A stretch of 15,589 nt of DNA, from assembly GCA_937942935.1 (NCBI GenBank), contig CALDGT010000336.1, positions 1 to 15,589 of the forward strand, given 5' to 3'. The stretch's first letter is position 1. Every line of letters begins with the position of its first letter. The position numbers and the translations under genes are program-made. Source of the DNA: an uncultured Chloroflexota bacterium. GTDB taxonomy: Bacteria > Chloroflexota > Anaerolineae > Aggregatilineales > Phototrophicaceae. Below the pieces are notes generated by a model, which saw only the letters and a list, made by a program, of their open reading frames with translations, ran no database searches and had not been told where the DNA came from. Shown piece by piece: positions 1 through 7,256 of the stretch.

Positions 1-1630
1 CGACAATGCGCCCCGGATTTGTGCCATAAATGCGGAACTGAATTTCGTTGCGGTCTGTAAAAACATCTACCTCAATCAAAATATGAGTGGGCGTATCATT
101 TACAAACCGAAAATTTTGGTCGGGTGTCCAGATGGCGGCATCCAAACCGGGTGGGGCATTCAGTTCATAAAAACCGACACGATACGCATGACCGCTACGC
201 TCATTAATCCAAAAACCACCATTGAGCGCGGCGCGAAATAAGGTCGTACTCACTTGGCAAATACCACCACCAATGCCATCGGTTGTGCGTTCACCAGAAA
301 TCACTTTGCTCTCGACAAAGCCCGATTCCAATGAGACGTCACCCAAAAGGGCGTTGAAATTCAATTCTTCATCTGGTGCGAGGATGATACCATCGAAACG
401 GCTTGCCCCCTGCACAATATTATGCACCCGATTCGCCCCCGACCCTGTGAATAGGGTAGTCGCTTCGCCGACCATTTGGGTGATGCCCAATTCTTGGGCG
501 GTGATGGCATCATGATAACGGGCGGGTGTGAGGTCAAAGACCATCGGCACAACCCGATTTTCTCGGCTAAAAACAGCTTGTTCAAGTGCCTCTAGTGTGG
601 CTTGTACATTTAATGTTCGACCAGAGGTAGAGGGTTGAATCACGGTTAATTGCCCTGTTGCATCATCAAAATGAAAGCGCCCGTCTTTTGGCAACCCAAT
701 TAAACCGGGCGCGAGTGCTTCTAAAGATTGTGCGAAGGCGCTCATATCAATTTGAGGCTGGTAGCGGAATGTACCATCGCCATTATCCACCAATTCCACC
801 CGCACAAGCGAGGCGATTTGTTCTGTGCTGATTGTCCATGGACCCAATATTTCACCATTTATACCTTGTGCGGTGAGTTGGATGGGGGCAGAAAATACTG
901 CTTCTAATTGGCTGGCGATGCCACTCACATCTGCTAAGGCAGGAGAAGATTCATTCACCACCAATTGCAATTCTGCCCCGCCATATAAATTTTGCAAATA
1001 GGGCGACAATTGTGCTAAGGTGGTTTCGACATCCATCGTGACACCCGTCTGGGCAGGAGCAGTGATGAGTTGTGTGCCTTGCAATTCTAAATGTGCATTT
1101 TGGGCAGGGCGATTGAGTTGCAGGGCGATTCGCAATAATTGTTGATACGCCACATTGGGGTCATAGCGCAAAATTGGGGCGATTGCCTTGCCACTGAACC
1201 ATGCCGATGCTTGGTCTATTAAACCGCGTATTGCCGATGGATTATTGCTCACAGCGAGGGCTTGATTGACTGTTTCTTCAACATCAAACGAAACACCCAA
1301 TTCCCCCGCCGTGAATTGCCAAATTTGGTCATTGTAGCGAAAGGTGAATACCGTATTTTGAGGGTAAGTGAACCATTCAGATAATGAGCTAATTGCTTGT
1401 GGGCGGGTCATGCCACCCAAAGAGATGCCATTCACATAAACGCCCGGTGTGATGCGGTCAAGATAGGCAAACCGAAAACTGGCTAATGCCATGATGAGGA
1501 TTAGAACCAGCAACACCCCGCCTGTTACCATCAGAATTGGCAGGCGAATCCACCACGGACTCATGCCAGTGGGTTCTGGTTGAGGTTGTGGGTAGGGGAT
1601 AAAGCGTTCACTAGATGGATAAGTTGTCAT
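1..1630 (-). CDS. VanW family protein, membrane-anchored, partial (C-terminus beyond window)
   Basis: Reading leftwards from the ATG at 1630, 543 codons are open to the window edge, with no stop. Residues 1-27 are a Pro-rich cytoplasmic head. Residues 28-55 form one transmembrane segment (PILMVTGGVLLVLILIMALA). Residues 60-365 look like the repeated peptidoglycan-binding-like domains of YoaR/VanW proteins (VYVNGISLGGMTRPQA, then a second unit ending TSGRTLN). Residues 395-543 are the VanW domain: the SGANRVHNI entry, then GIGGGICQVSTTLF at 452-465, ERSGHAYRV, and the C-terminal strand ILIEVDV. VanW domains occur in vancomycin-resistance clusters and widely in Gram-positives and Chloroflexota, but their biochemical role is not established; a role at the cell wall is inferred. 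The start is 9 bases after the upstream gene's stop, so the two are probably co-transcribed. I see no strong RBS of its own, which suggests translational coupling. Family call is firm. Confidence 0.93.
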   Translation of the reverse strand, partial: MTTYPSSERFIPYPQPQPEPTGMSPWWIRLPILMVTGGVLLVLILIMALASFRFAYLDRITPGVYVNGISLGGMTRPQAISSLSEWFTYPQNTVFTFRYNDQIWQFTAGELGVSFDVEETVNQALAVSNNPSAIRGLIDQASAWFSGKAIAPILRYDPNVAYQQLLRIALQLNRPAQNAHLELQGTQLITAPAQTGVTMDVETTLAQLSPYLQNLYGGAELQLVVNESSPALADVSGIASQLEAVFSAPIQLTAQGINGEILGPWTISTEQIASLVRVELVDNGDGTFRYQPQIDMSAFAQSLEALAPGLIGLPKDGRFHFDDATGQLTVIQPSTSGRTLNVQATLEALEQAVFSRENRVVPMVFDLTPARYHDAITAQELGITQMVGEATTLFTGSGANRVHNIVQGASRFDGIILAPDEELNFNALLGDVSLESGFVESKVISGERTTDGIGGGICQVSTTLFRAALNGGFWINERSGHAYRVGFYELNAPPGLDAAIWTPDQNFRFVNDTPTHILIEVDVFTDRNEIQFRIYGTNPGRIV

Positions 1631-1639
1631 GATGCCAGT

Positions 1640-1921
1640 TTATTGCCCTTTCTCATATTGTTCCACAAGGGCTTCGGCTTTTTTGTATTCATCAGAGCCT
1701 TCTGGCGCAGTATCTAATACTTTACATGCCTCTAAATATTGTTCCATCGTCACACTAGCAGTCGCCGATGTTTTGGCGGCTTCTAATTTATCTGCTTCGA
1801 GTTTCATTTTTTCTTCGTCTGTCATCTCGCCATCGGTGGCAATGGCTTTGGCAATATCATCATCACTAAGCGATTTTTGGGTATCTAATAAGGCTTTTAA
1901 TTTATCGTATGTAGCCGACAT
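1640..1921 (-). CDS. Small acidic alpha-helical protein of unknown function
   Basis: I do not recognise a family. The protein has 93 residues, is rich in Asp, Glu, Lys and Ala, has no signal peptide or membrane segment, and should be almost wholly helical: a DDDIAKAI segment, then a charged stretch TDEEKMKLEADKLEAAK that could form a short coiled coil, then MEQYLEACKVLD and a C-terminal helix EYKKAEALVEQYEKG. I chose the ATG at 1921 over the in-frame upstream codon at 1954 because AAGGAG lies 7 bases before it and the predicted transcript would start close to 1957. It is the first gene of a two-gene unit with the VanW protein, so a cytoplasmic accessory role for that membrane protein is possible, but only position supports this. 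Confidence 0.8.
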   Translation of the reverse strand: MSATYDKLKALLDTQKSLSDDDIAKAIATDGEMTDEEKMKLEADKLEAAKTSATASVTMEQYLEACKVLDTAPEGSDEYKKAEALVEQYEKGQ

Positions 1922-1964
1922 GCCACGACTCCTTGTCTGTTGAAGAAGCACCATTCTCTCACGG

Positions 1965-1991
1965 ATTATAACATAAATGAGGATTTGGCAA
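1965..1991 (-). promoter_or_regulatory. Extended -10 promoter for the small protein-VanW operon
   Basis: On the minus strand TATAAT (1970-1965) is preceded by TGT, giving an extended -10 (TGnTATAAT). A TTGCCA -35-like element (1991-1986) lies 15 bases upstream, slightly close. The start of transcription would be near 1957, leaving a leader of about 36 bases with AAGGAG. Confidence 0.65.
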
Positions 1992-2028
1992 ATATAAGGT
2001 TACTGGGCGTTTGATAAACGATTTTTAT

Positions 2029-2721
2029 CTACGGTGTCTGTTGATGTCTTGGAAAAACCAGTGGGTTGGGCAGTACACGCTCTAAAACTTCGCCAGATAA
2101 AACATGATTATTAATCGCTAAGTTGTCGAGCAATTGTGGCAAACTAGAACGGATTCGTAATTCATCGCTGGCGGGGGCGCTGACGCTCACAGTTACTAAT
2201 TTGTTGATAGCGGGGTCTAATATACCGATGACGATGGTCAAATTTCCTTCACCATTATCCATCAGATAATAAGCACATTCCCACTCATCCCACATAAATG
2301 GTGCTGGTTGGCTGACTGTTGCATCGCCCACATAATCGGGATGAGTTAATATCTCACGCAAGATGACCAAAGCCCGATTCGATTCTTCTGCAATTGGCAA
2401 ACTAAAATCGTCTAATGGCGGGACAAATAAATGAATCAGAATGCCACTCAATTGCCCTTCTGTGGCAACCGAGCCAAGATATTCTGCCAAGACAATACCA
2501 TATTCTGTTGTATATGATTCCCAATTTTGTGGGTATGGCAAACCAAGCGTAATATCGTCAATCGTCAAATTAACTGTTGGTACATAAATTTCTGCCACAG
2601 TCGGCGATGATTCCGTCACTGTTACAGTTAATGCCTCATCTTGTTCAGGCGATGAGGCGCATCCTGACAACACCATGATAATGAGGCTAATAACAATTAT
2701 CATCTTCATCAAAACATACAA
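2029..2721 (-). CDS. Predicted lipoprotein with a PsbP/Mog1-like domain
   Basis: The N-terminus is a lipoprotein signal: a short charged start, the hydrophobic core IIVISLIIMVLSG, and a lipobox LSGC with Cys at residue 21, so the protein should be lipid-anchored outside the membrane. A short acidic linker follows (about 22-50), then a domain that opens with TLGLPYPQNWESY and ends in two helices (RIRSSLPQLLDNL). This order, a LPYP.NW opening, strands and a closing helix preceded by VTVSAPA, resembles PsbP/Mog1/DUF1795-type folds in secreted bacterial proteins; that is inference from pattern. No catalytic motif is visible. The ATG at 2709 (MKMII) is an equally good start and gives a more typical signal peptide; neither has a clear SD. 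The gene is transcribed away from the SH3 gene at 2927. Function unknown. Confidence 0.85.
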   Translation of the reverse strand: MYVLMKMIIVISLIIMVLSGCASSPEQDEALTVTVTESSPTVAEIYVPTVNLTIDDITLGLPYPQNWESYTTEYGIVLAEYLGSVATEGQLSGILIHLFVPPLDDFSLPIAEESNRALVILREILTHPDYVGDATVSQPAPFMWDEWECAYYLMDNGEGNLTIVIGILDPAINKLVTVSVSAPASDELRIRSSLPQLLDNLAINNHVLSGEVLERVLPNPLVFPRHQQTP

Positions 2722-2727
2722 CCATAA

Positions 2728-2748
2728 ATTCTACAGGGTTCAAAACCC
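2728..2748 (-). promoter_or_regulatory. Possible promoter and small palindrome before the lipoprotein gene
   Basis: On the minus strand a TAGAAT -10-like box (2733-2728) lies 7 bases before the first ATG, so transcripts from it would be nearly leaderless, in keeping with the missing SD. Just upstream is the palindrome GGGTT-N3-AACCC (2736-2748). I see no good -35. Confidence 0.3.
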
Positions 2749-2816
2749 ATATATGACCTTTTTAATCATAGTAACATAAATTTTTTCGTGTAGGTAGTTT
2801 TTCTAATCGTTTATGA

Positions 2817-2866
2817 AGATAAAATTTATCTGGCGCTATAAGTTGCCAAAAAGCAGGTTTTAGCGC
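2817..2866. repeat. Two adjacent inverted repeats in the divergent intergenic region
   Basis: AGATAAAATTTATCT at 2817-2831 is a perfect 7+1+7 palindrome. Immediately after it, GCGCTATAA (2833-2841) and TTTTAGCGC (2858-2866) form a 9-bp arm pair with one mismatch around a 16-base loop. The region lies between the divergent lipoprotein and SH3 genes, so these are candidate binding sites or RNA structures. No U-run follows, so they are not obvious terminators. Confidence 0.5.
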
Positions 2867-2880
2867 ATGATTAAGGGTAA

Positions 2881-2902
2881 ATGTAAAACGCTTACATATC
2901 AT
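2881..2902 (+). promoter_or_regulatory. Operator-like palindrome next to a -10 box, SH3 gene
   Basis: ATGTAAAACGCTTACAT (2881-2897) is an inverted repeat with 6-base arms and a 5-base centre containing CG. Its last base overlaps a TATCAT -10-like box (2897-2902). The form recalls LacI-family operators, though their usual spacing is even. A repressor bound here would cover the promoter spacer. The regulator is unknown. Confidence 0.5.
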
Positions 2903-2926
2903 TTTATATAGAAAGGGATGGACAAT

Positions 2927-3931
2927 ATGCTTTTAGGAAATGGACGCTGGCGTATGATGTTGGCGATAGGATTGATGTTACTCATCAATATTGTGGTGGT
3001 GAATGCGGCAGAACGTGATGACGCGAGTTGGACAGTCACTTGCGAAGGATTTCGTAGTAATGGGGGCGGATTTGTCCTCACCCGTGATAACACAGGGATT
3101 GGGCGTGAAGAATTGGTGATTTATGCCACCGATGGCAATGGCAAATTGATTTATGAAACGGCGGTTGAATCATTTATTGTTGGTGGTGGGTTATATATCA
3201 CCGATGGCGTCACCTTCAGATGGACAGCCGCCCCAACCGCAAACCCACTCACAGTCACGGTCATTAGCTCTGCAGGGAATGGATACCCAGAAGAACCTGT
3301 ATATCAGGTGCAAGGGACATGCGAAAATTTCCCAACCTTCTTAACACCCCTGCCATTCCCACAAGAACGTACCATATCACCCTCTGTCGAAATTAATGAA
3401 TCATCCCCTTTGGTCACAAACCCCGAAAATATTGGCGAAAATTATGAAGGTTATTTGATTGTGAATACTTTCCGCGCCAATTTACGCAGTGGCGATGGCA
3501 CAGAATACACAGTTGTGGCGCGTGTGAGTGGGGGGACAGAACTCATTGTTCTGGGTGTGAATGAGGAACGCACATGGTGGCTGGTACAAGTAGATGAGGT
3601 GAATGGTTGGATTAATAACGACCTCATTTTGGTACGCGGTGATTTGACCAATGTCCCCATCATTGACCCAATCGAAGCACAAGGCGAAATTTTGCCACCA
3701 CGTTTCTATTTGTGGATTACTAGCCCGTTATATGCTTTTGCCAATGACAGAGGCGGGGTGATTTGCCAATTAGAAGGCGACCTTGAATATGTAATTGTTG
3801 GCAAAAATGGTGATAGTAGCTGGTATCTGGTAGACGCCTATTGTGGCAATAAATGGGTAGAAGGGTGGTTCCCCGCCGAATTTGGCGCAATCCGCAATTT
3901 AGGTGCGTTGCCCATCCCCGTCGTTCAATAA
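2927..3931 (+). CDS. Secreted protein with two bacterial SH3-type domains
   Basis: The N-terminus is a Sec signal peptide (WRMMLAIGLMLLINIVVVNA, cleavage probably after VNA). Next comes a beta-rich domain of about 110 residues with two cysteines (TCEGFRSNGG... and QGTCENF) that may form a disulphide, then a Pro/Ser/Thr linker. A clear SH3_3-type domain follows, from GYLIVNTFRANLRSGDGTEY to GWINNDLILV (counted from the ATG at 2918, residues 178-240). A more divergent SH3-like unit (about 263-325) carries its own Cys pair, and ends VEGWFPAEFGAIRN. Bacterial SH3 domains usually bind cell-wall peptides or other surface ligands; no enzymatic domain is present. I chose the ATG at 2927 because AAAGGG lies about 10 bases before it; at 2918 the SD would almost touch the start. 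It is convergent with the other SH3 gene. Confidence 0.88.
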   Translation: MLLGNGRWRMMLAIGLMLLINIVVVNAAERDDASWTVTCEGFRSNGGGFVLTRDNTGIGREELVIYATDGNGKLIYETAVESFIVGGGLYITDGVTFRWTAAPTANPLTVTVISSAGNGYPEEPVYQVQGTCENFPTFLTPLPFPQERTISPSVEINESSPLVTNPENIGENYEGYLIVNTFRANLRSGDGTEYTVVARVSGGTELIVLGVNEERTWWLVQVDEVNGWINNDLILVRGDLTNVPIIDPIEAQGEILPPRFYLWITSPLYAFANDRGGVICQLEGDLEYVIVGKNGDSSWYLVDAYCGNKWVEGWFPAEFGAIRNLGALPIPVVQ

Positions 3932-3941
3932 AAACACTTTA

Positions 3942-3964
3942 GGAGGAGGTATTTTACCTCCTCC
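3942..3964. terminator. Hairpin between the convergent SH3 genes
   Basis: GGAGGAGGT (3942-3950) and ACCTCCTCC (3956-3964) form a 9-bp GC-rich stem with the loop ATTTT. It lies 10 bases after one stop codon and 12 bases before the other. The U-tract is poor on the plus strand and only partly T-rich (TAAAGTGTTTTT) on the minus strand, so it may work in both directions or mainly protect 3' ends. Confidence 0.6.
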
Positions 3965-3976
3965 AATCTGAAGTGA

Positions 3977-5695
3977 TTAACAATTTGTGCCATTTGTGGG
4001 GTCACAGGTAGGGCGTGGTGGTCGAGTGGGTTCTTCGGTTGGTTCAATAGTCGTCACAGGCGGAATATTTTCGGTTGGGGTTGGTTCTGGTGTGGTGATA
4101 ATCGGTGCAGTTTGGGCAGATTCAGTTATCACTGGCGCGACTTTTTGCACCGCAGGCAATAACAAGGCGGTTGTACGGCTATTTTCTGCAATCCATCCGC
4201 CACGGCTGGTTTGCCACCAACGGAATCCTTCCCAGCATAATGATTCTCCATACACCGTGATTTGCTCACCTACTTCCACACGTCCAATCACATCCCCGTT
4301 TGGAATGGCACGCAGGTTCAATGCGCTACCATTTGGCTCTGCCAAACCGCCACCAAATAATTGACTGGATAAAATACCCACACAAGATGATTTTGCGCCC
4401 AATTCTTCTAATGCAGGGCGAATATCATTGGGTTTCCATAGCGGTGTATCATAGGTATTTGGTGCATCATCCACAAAATTATCAGGCGTGAGTAAATAAT
4501 AATCGATGCGTCCCCATGGGGCTTGACGAGTGATGCTTTCTGCAATCCATACATTGCCCAATTCCAAACCAAGTAAATTGGTGTCTACTTGCCACCAGAC
4601 AAATAATTCATGTACATCATAACCATTGTCCACGATTTGACCATTCTCTACTTCGATTTTTTCTATCCATTCGCTACGACGGGTGCAAAGCGGTCCTGCG
4701 ACAACAGTATCCATCATTTGCCCTAATGGAATTGGCAAGGTAAGAAAATTATTTTCGGAGATGAGTTCTGGTTCTTCGTTGGCTTCTTCATCTGTTTCTG
4801 GTGTAGTATCACCATCACCGTACAACTCTTCCAATAATTTGTTAATTTGCTCGGTATTATCTACAAGGTTAACCAAATTGGTTTGCTCCCAAGGGAAACT
4901 GGTGATAAAGGGCATTTGGGGTGCATTCCCGACATTGAAACGGGCATATCCAACAATGGTGTTATAAATCTGCTCAATTTTGGCGGGGTTATAACTGCTA
5001 TTATTGACGATATGACCCATATAATAGGCTTTTTCGCCGATGCTCAACCGTGTTGGGGCTGTTCCATCACAATCATTCCCTTGTAACTGCATCCCGCCCA
5101 TAATACCTTCACTGGGTTTATAGATATGGGGTGTGAGATAATAAACTTCCATACCGCCTAATTGCACGCTTCTTGTTTCCATATTTTGCCAACGAATGCT
5201 TTCCATCAGCCAGCCTTCGCGCCCATTCAGGCTCACTTCCCAAAACATGCCGATACCACTTTTGAATGGGATACAGACATAAGTATCGCCTGTTTGGACG
5301 AGTGTTCCTTCTTCTAAAATCGCGCCCGTTGCATCTCCTGCGCTAGGTGCAAGCCGATACGCATCGGTTTTGGTGGTTGCCAATAGGGTTTCAAAATCGT
5401 CTTGTAATTCCAAATAATCTATATCTCCACCAAGTATCTCACCAAACCATACATTTTCTGTCAAGCGGGCGGGGATATTCGGTTTCAAATACGATGGTGC
5501 GGCGTGGTCACATCCTTCATGAGCAGGGGTGTAATTGAGGTTGACCATCATTCCCGCTTGTGGGTTATTGGGATAAAAATCAATCTCATCGGGGTCAATG
5601 CCATAAATTTCGGCAGTTTTGCCAGAGACAGATAGGGCGCTCATCATAAGCAGAGCAGTTAAAATAATTGCAGATAAAAGACCTTTGGTTTTCAT
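3977..5695 (-). CDS. Large secreted SH3-domain protein with Pro/Thr-rich tail
   Basis: The 572-residue protein starts with a signal peptide (MKTKGLLSAIILTALLMMSALSVSG). Residues 105-170 look like a first SH3-type unit (YRLAPSAG ... VSLNGREGWLMESI). Residues 290-312 are an acidic linker (TPETDEEANEEPE). Residues 320-390 hold a second SH3-like unit ending GNVWIAESI. Residues 450-508 are the clearest SH3 domain: SALNLRAIPNGDVIGRVEVG then WWQTSRGGWIAEN. The tail, 520-572, is rich in Pro and Thr (TTPEPTPTENIPP) and ends in two cysteines, like a wall-spanning or surface-exposed stalk. I chose the ATG at 5695 rather than the in-frame one at 5740 because GAGGAG lies 9 bases before it and the signal peptide then starts correctly. 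A non-catalytic surface adhesin or wall-binding role is inferred. Confidence 0.88.
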   Translation of the reverse strand: MKTKGLLSAIILTALLMMSALSVSGKTAEIYGIDPDEIDFYPNNPQAGMMVNLNYTPAHEGCDHAAPSYLKPNIPARLTENVWFGEILGGDIDYLELQDDFETLLATTKTDAYRLAPSAGDATGAILEEGTLVQTGDTYVCIPFKSGIGMFWEVSLNGREGWLMESIRWQNMETRSVQLGGMEVYYLTPHIYKPSEGIMGGMQLQGNDCDGTAPTRLSIGEKAYYMGHIVNNSSYNPAKIEQIYNTIVGYARFNVGNAPQMPFITSFPWEQTNLVNLVDNTEQINKLLEELYGDGDTTPETDEEANEEPELISENNFLTLPIPLGQMMDTVVAGPLCTRRSEWIEKIEVENGQIVDNGYDVHELFVWWQVDTNLLGLELGNVWIAESITRQAPWGRIDYYLLTPDNFVDDAPNTYDTPLWKPNDIRPALEELGAKSSCVGILSSQLFGGGLAEPNGSALNLRAIPNGDVIGRVEVGEQITVYGESLCWEGFRWWQTSRGGWIAENSRTTALLLPAVQKVAPVITESAQTAPIITTPEPTPTENIPPVTTIEPTEEPTRPPRPTCDPTNGTNC

Positions 5696-5740
5696 GTGGT
5701 GATACTCCTCATCAAGAACGATTATTGACTGTATAACCAC

Positions 5741-5772
5741 ATGATATGGATTAAGCGCCTAGAGAACGCTTA
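5741..5772 (-). promoter_or_regulatory. Promoter with inverted repeat before the large SH3 gene
   Basis: On the minus strand a TATCAT -10-like box (5746-5741) follows an inverted repeat TAAGCG-N9-CGCTTA (5752-5772). The half-site next to the -10 box reads CGCTTA, as at 2890-2895 before the other SH3 gene. The repeat lies between this gene and the divergent DUF3326 gene, so it could act on both. Confidence 0.4.
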
Positions 5773-5884
5773 TTTCACTTTTTTGAACAGTTAGGATAAA
5801 AATATGATGTTATGCGCTATTTTTAGGATGAAAATGAGCCTAATTTGTAGATAACAATTCAGGGTAGAAAAGGATTTTTTCATC

Positions 5885-7201
5885 ATGATGATTTCAGACA
5901 AAAGTATGAAAATTCGATTGCCCAAAAATCATAAAAACATTTTGATGGCATTTTCTGATGCGGTCTCACATGCTTTCGATACACATTCTATTCCCTTGCG
6001 TTTTACCGTCACAAAAAGTACAGATGAGACATTCTTTTGTGAGGTTGGCGCTCTTGATGTTGACGATGATTCATATCCGATGCCCCAACCCATTTTTGAA
6101 TTTCGAGCGCGGGAATATGAAAATAACAGCCAATTTAATGCGGTTATGCTCATCCCAACAGGCATAGATTGCCAAATTGGTGGACATGCGGGTGATGCAA
6201 CCCCCGTTGCACGCTTATTATCGTCATTATGCAATCACCTTATCATTCATCCGAATGTGGTGAATGCGTCTGACATCAATGAATTGACTGATAATTGTCT
6301 GGTTGTTGAGGGGAGTGTTTTGTCGCGTTTTTTGATGGGGACAGTTGGCTTAGAAAAAGTGCCTGCAAATCGTGTTTTGGTCATTTTGGAAGAAGTGGAT
6401 TCGCCAGAAATCACACAGGCAACGATTAATTCTGTATCGGCGGCGCGGGTTACTTTGGGGTTAAATGTGACAGAGGTGATTTGCATGAAGCAACCATGCC
6501 CCGCAACAATTCAGTTTAGTACCTCTGGTCGGGCATCTGGAGTCATTCAACATTTAGAAAATTTGGTAAATATCTTAAGAGACCGCCAAGATACGTATGA
6601 TGCGGTGGCATTGGTGACTGTCTTGGGGGCAGAAAAAAGCCAAGACCATATCATGTACGACTATTATGTGCAAAACACCATTAATCCATGGGGCGGTATT
6701 GAAGCCATGCTAACACACACGCTTTCAATGCTCATCAATAAGCCGACTATGCACGCCCCCATGATGGAAAGTTCTGCTCCGCTTAATTTTGGGATTGTTG
6801 ACCCACGTAAATCGGCAGAAGTGGTGTCGCGTACCTATATGCACTGTATCATGAAGGGATTACATCGTAGCCCAAAAATTGTGACCAATACGGCACTTTT
6901 TGGTAGGGCTGGCATTTTAAGTGTCGAAGATGTTCATTGTTTGGTTATCCCAGAAGGCGTTTTGGGATTGCCAACACTAGCGGCAATGCAACAAGGGATT
7001 CCTGTGATTGCTGTGCGCGAGAATAAAAATTTGATGCAAAATCGGCTAGAAAATTTGCCCTTTGCACAAGGAAAATATTTTGTTGTAGATAATTACTTAG
7101 AGGCGGCGGGATTAATGGCGGCGCTAAAAGCAGGCATTTGCCCATCTGCCATTCGGCGACCTATTCCACAAACAATAACTCATGAACTGAGTCTTTCATA
7201 A
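5885..7201 (+). CDS. DUF3326 domain-containing protein
   Basis: This cytoplasmic protein (438 residues, no signal or membrane segment) matches DUF3326 along most of its length. The hallmark blocks are present: MLIPTGIDCQIGGHAGDATP at 88-107, then HPNVVNASDINE at 122-133, VEGSVLSRFLMGTVGL at 141-156, NPWGGIEAMLTH at 267-278 and NFGIVDPRKSAEVVSRTY at 301-318. DUF3326 occurs in cyanobacteria, plastid-containing plants and several bacterial phyla; its function is not known. The C-terminal part (LVIPEGVLGLPTLAAMQQGIPVIAV, 353-377) looks like the nucleotide-sugar side of GT-B enzymes, where a PxxxxxxAxxxGxPVI signature is common; a glycosyltransferase or epimerase link is a guess. The start is supported by AAAAGGA 10 bases upstream; the ATG at 5888 would also work. 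It stands alone, divergent from the SH3 gene. Confidence 0.9.
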   Translation: MMISDKSMKIRLPKNHKNILMAFSDAVSHAFDTHSIPLRFTVTKSTDETFFCEVGALDVDDDSYPMPQPIFEFRAREYENNSQFNAVMLIPTGIDCQIGGHAGDATPVARLLSSLCNHLIIHPNVVNASDINELTDNCLVVEGSVLSRFLMGTVGLEKVPANRVLVILEEVDSPEITQATINSVSAARVTLGLNVTEVICMKQPCPATIQFSTSGRASGVIQHLENLVNILRDRQDTYDAVALVTVLGAEKSQDHIMYDYYVQNTINPWGGIEAMLTHTLSMLINKPTMHAPMMESSAPLNFGIVDPRKSAEVVSRTYMHCIMKGLHRSPKIVTNTALFGRAGILSVEDVHCLVIPEGVLGLPTLAAMQQGIPVIAVRENKNLMQNRLENLPFAQGKYFVVDNYLEAAGLMAALKAGICPSAIRRPIPQTITHELSLS

Positions 7202-7210
7202 TTTTTATCT

Positions 7211-7251
7211 CCAAAGAACACCAATAACATACACGTATTGGTGTTCTTTGG
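7211..7251. terminator. Long perfect hairpin between convergent DUF3326 and ABC operon
   Basis: CCAAAGAACACCAATA (7211-7226) and its exact reverse complement (7236-7251) give a 16-bp stem around a 9-base loop. It ends 6 bases before the stop codon of the second permease and begins 10 bases after the DUF3326 stop, so it can serve both transcripts. No classical U-tract follows on either strand (GGAAAATT on plus, AGATAAAAATT on minus). Confidence 0.7.
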
Positions 7252-7256
7252 GAAAA

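Noticed and set aside
1629..1943. Plus-strand open frame of 104 codons overlapping the small acidic protein
   Set aside because: Ser-rich antisense shadow; the minus-strand gene has an RBS, a promoter and a sensible operon position.
2008..2020. CGTTT-GAT-AAACG hairpin followed by ATTTTT on the plus strand
   Set aside because: The stem is only 5 bp, and the T-run lies on the strand that has no upstream gene; too weak to call the lipoprotein terminator.
3987..4364. Plus-strand open frame of 125 codons opposite the end of the large SH3 gene
   Set aside because: Its Gly/Val-rich sequence is the mirror of the Pro/Thr tail codons on the other strand; no independent support.
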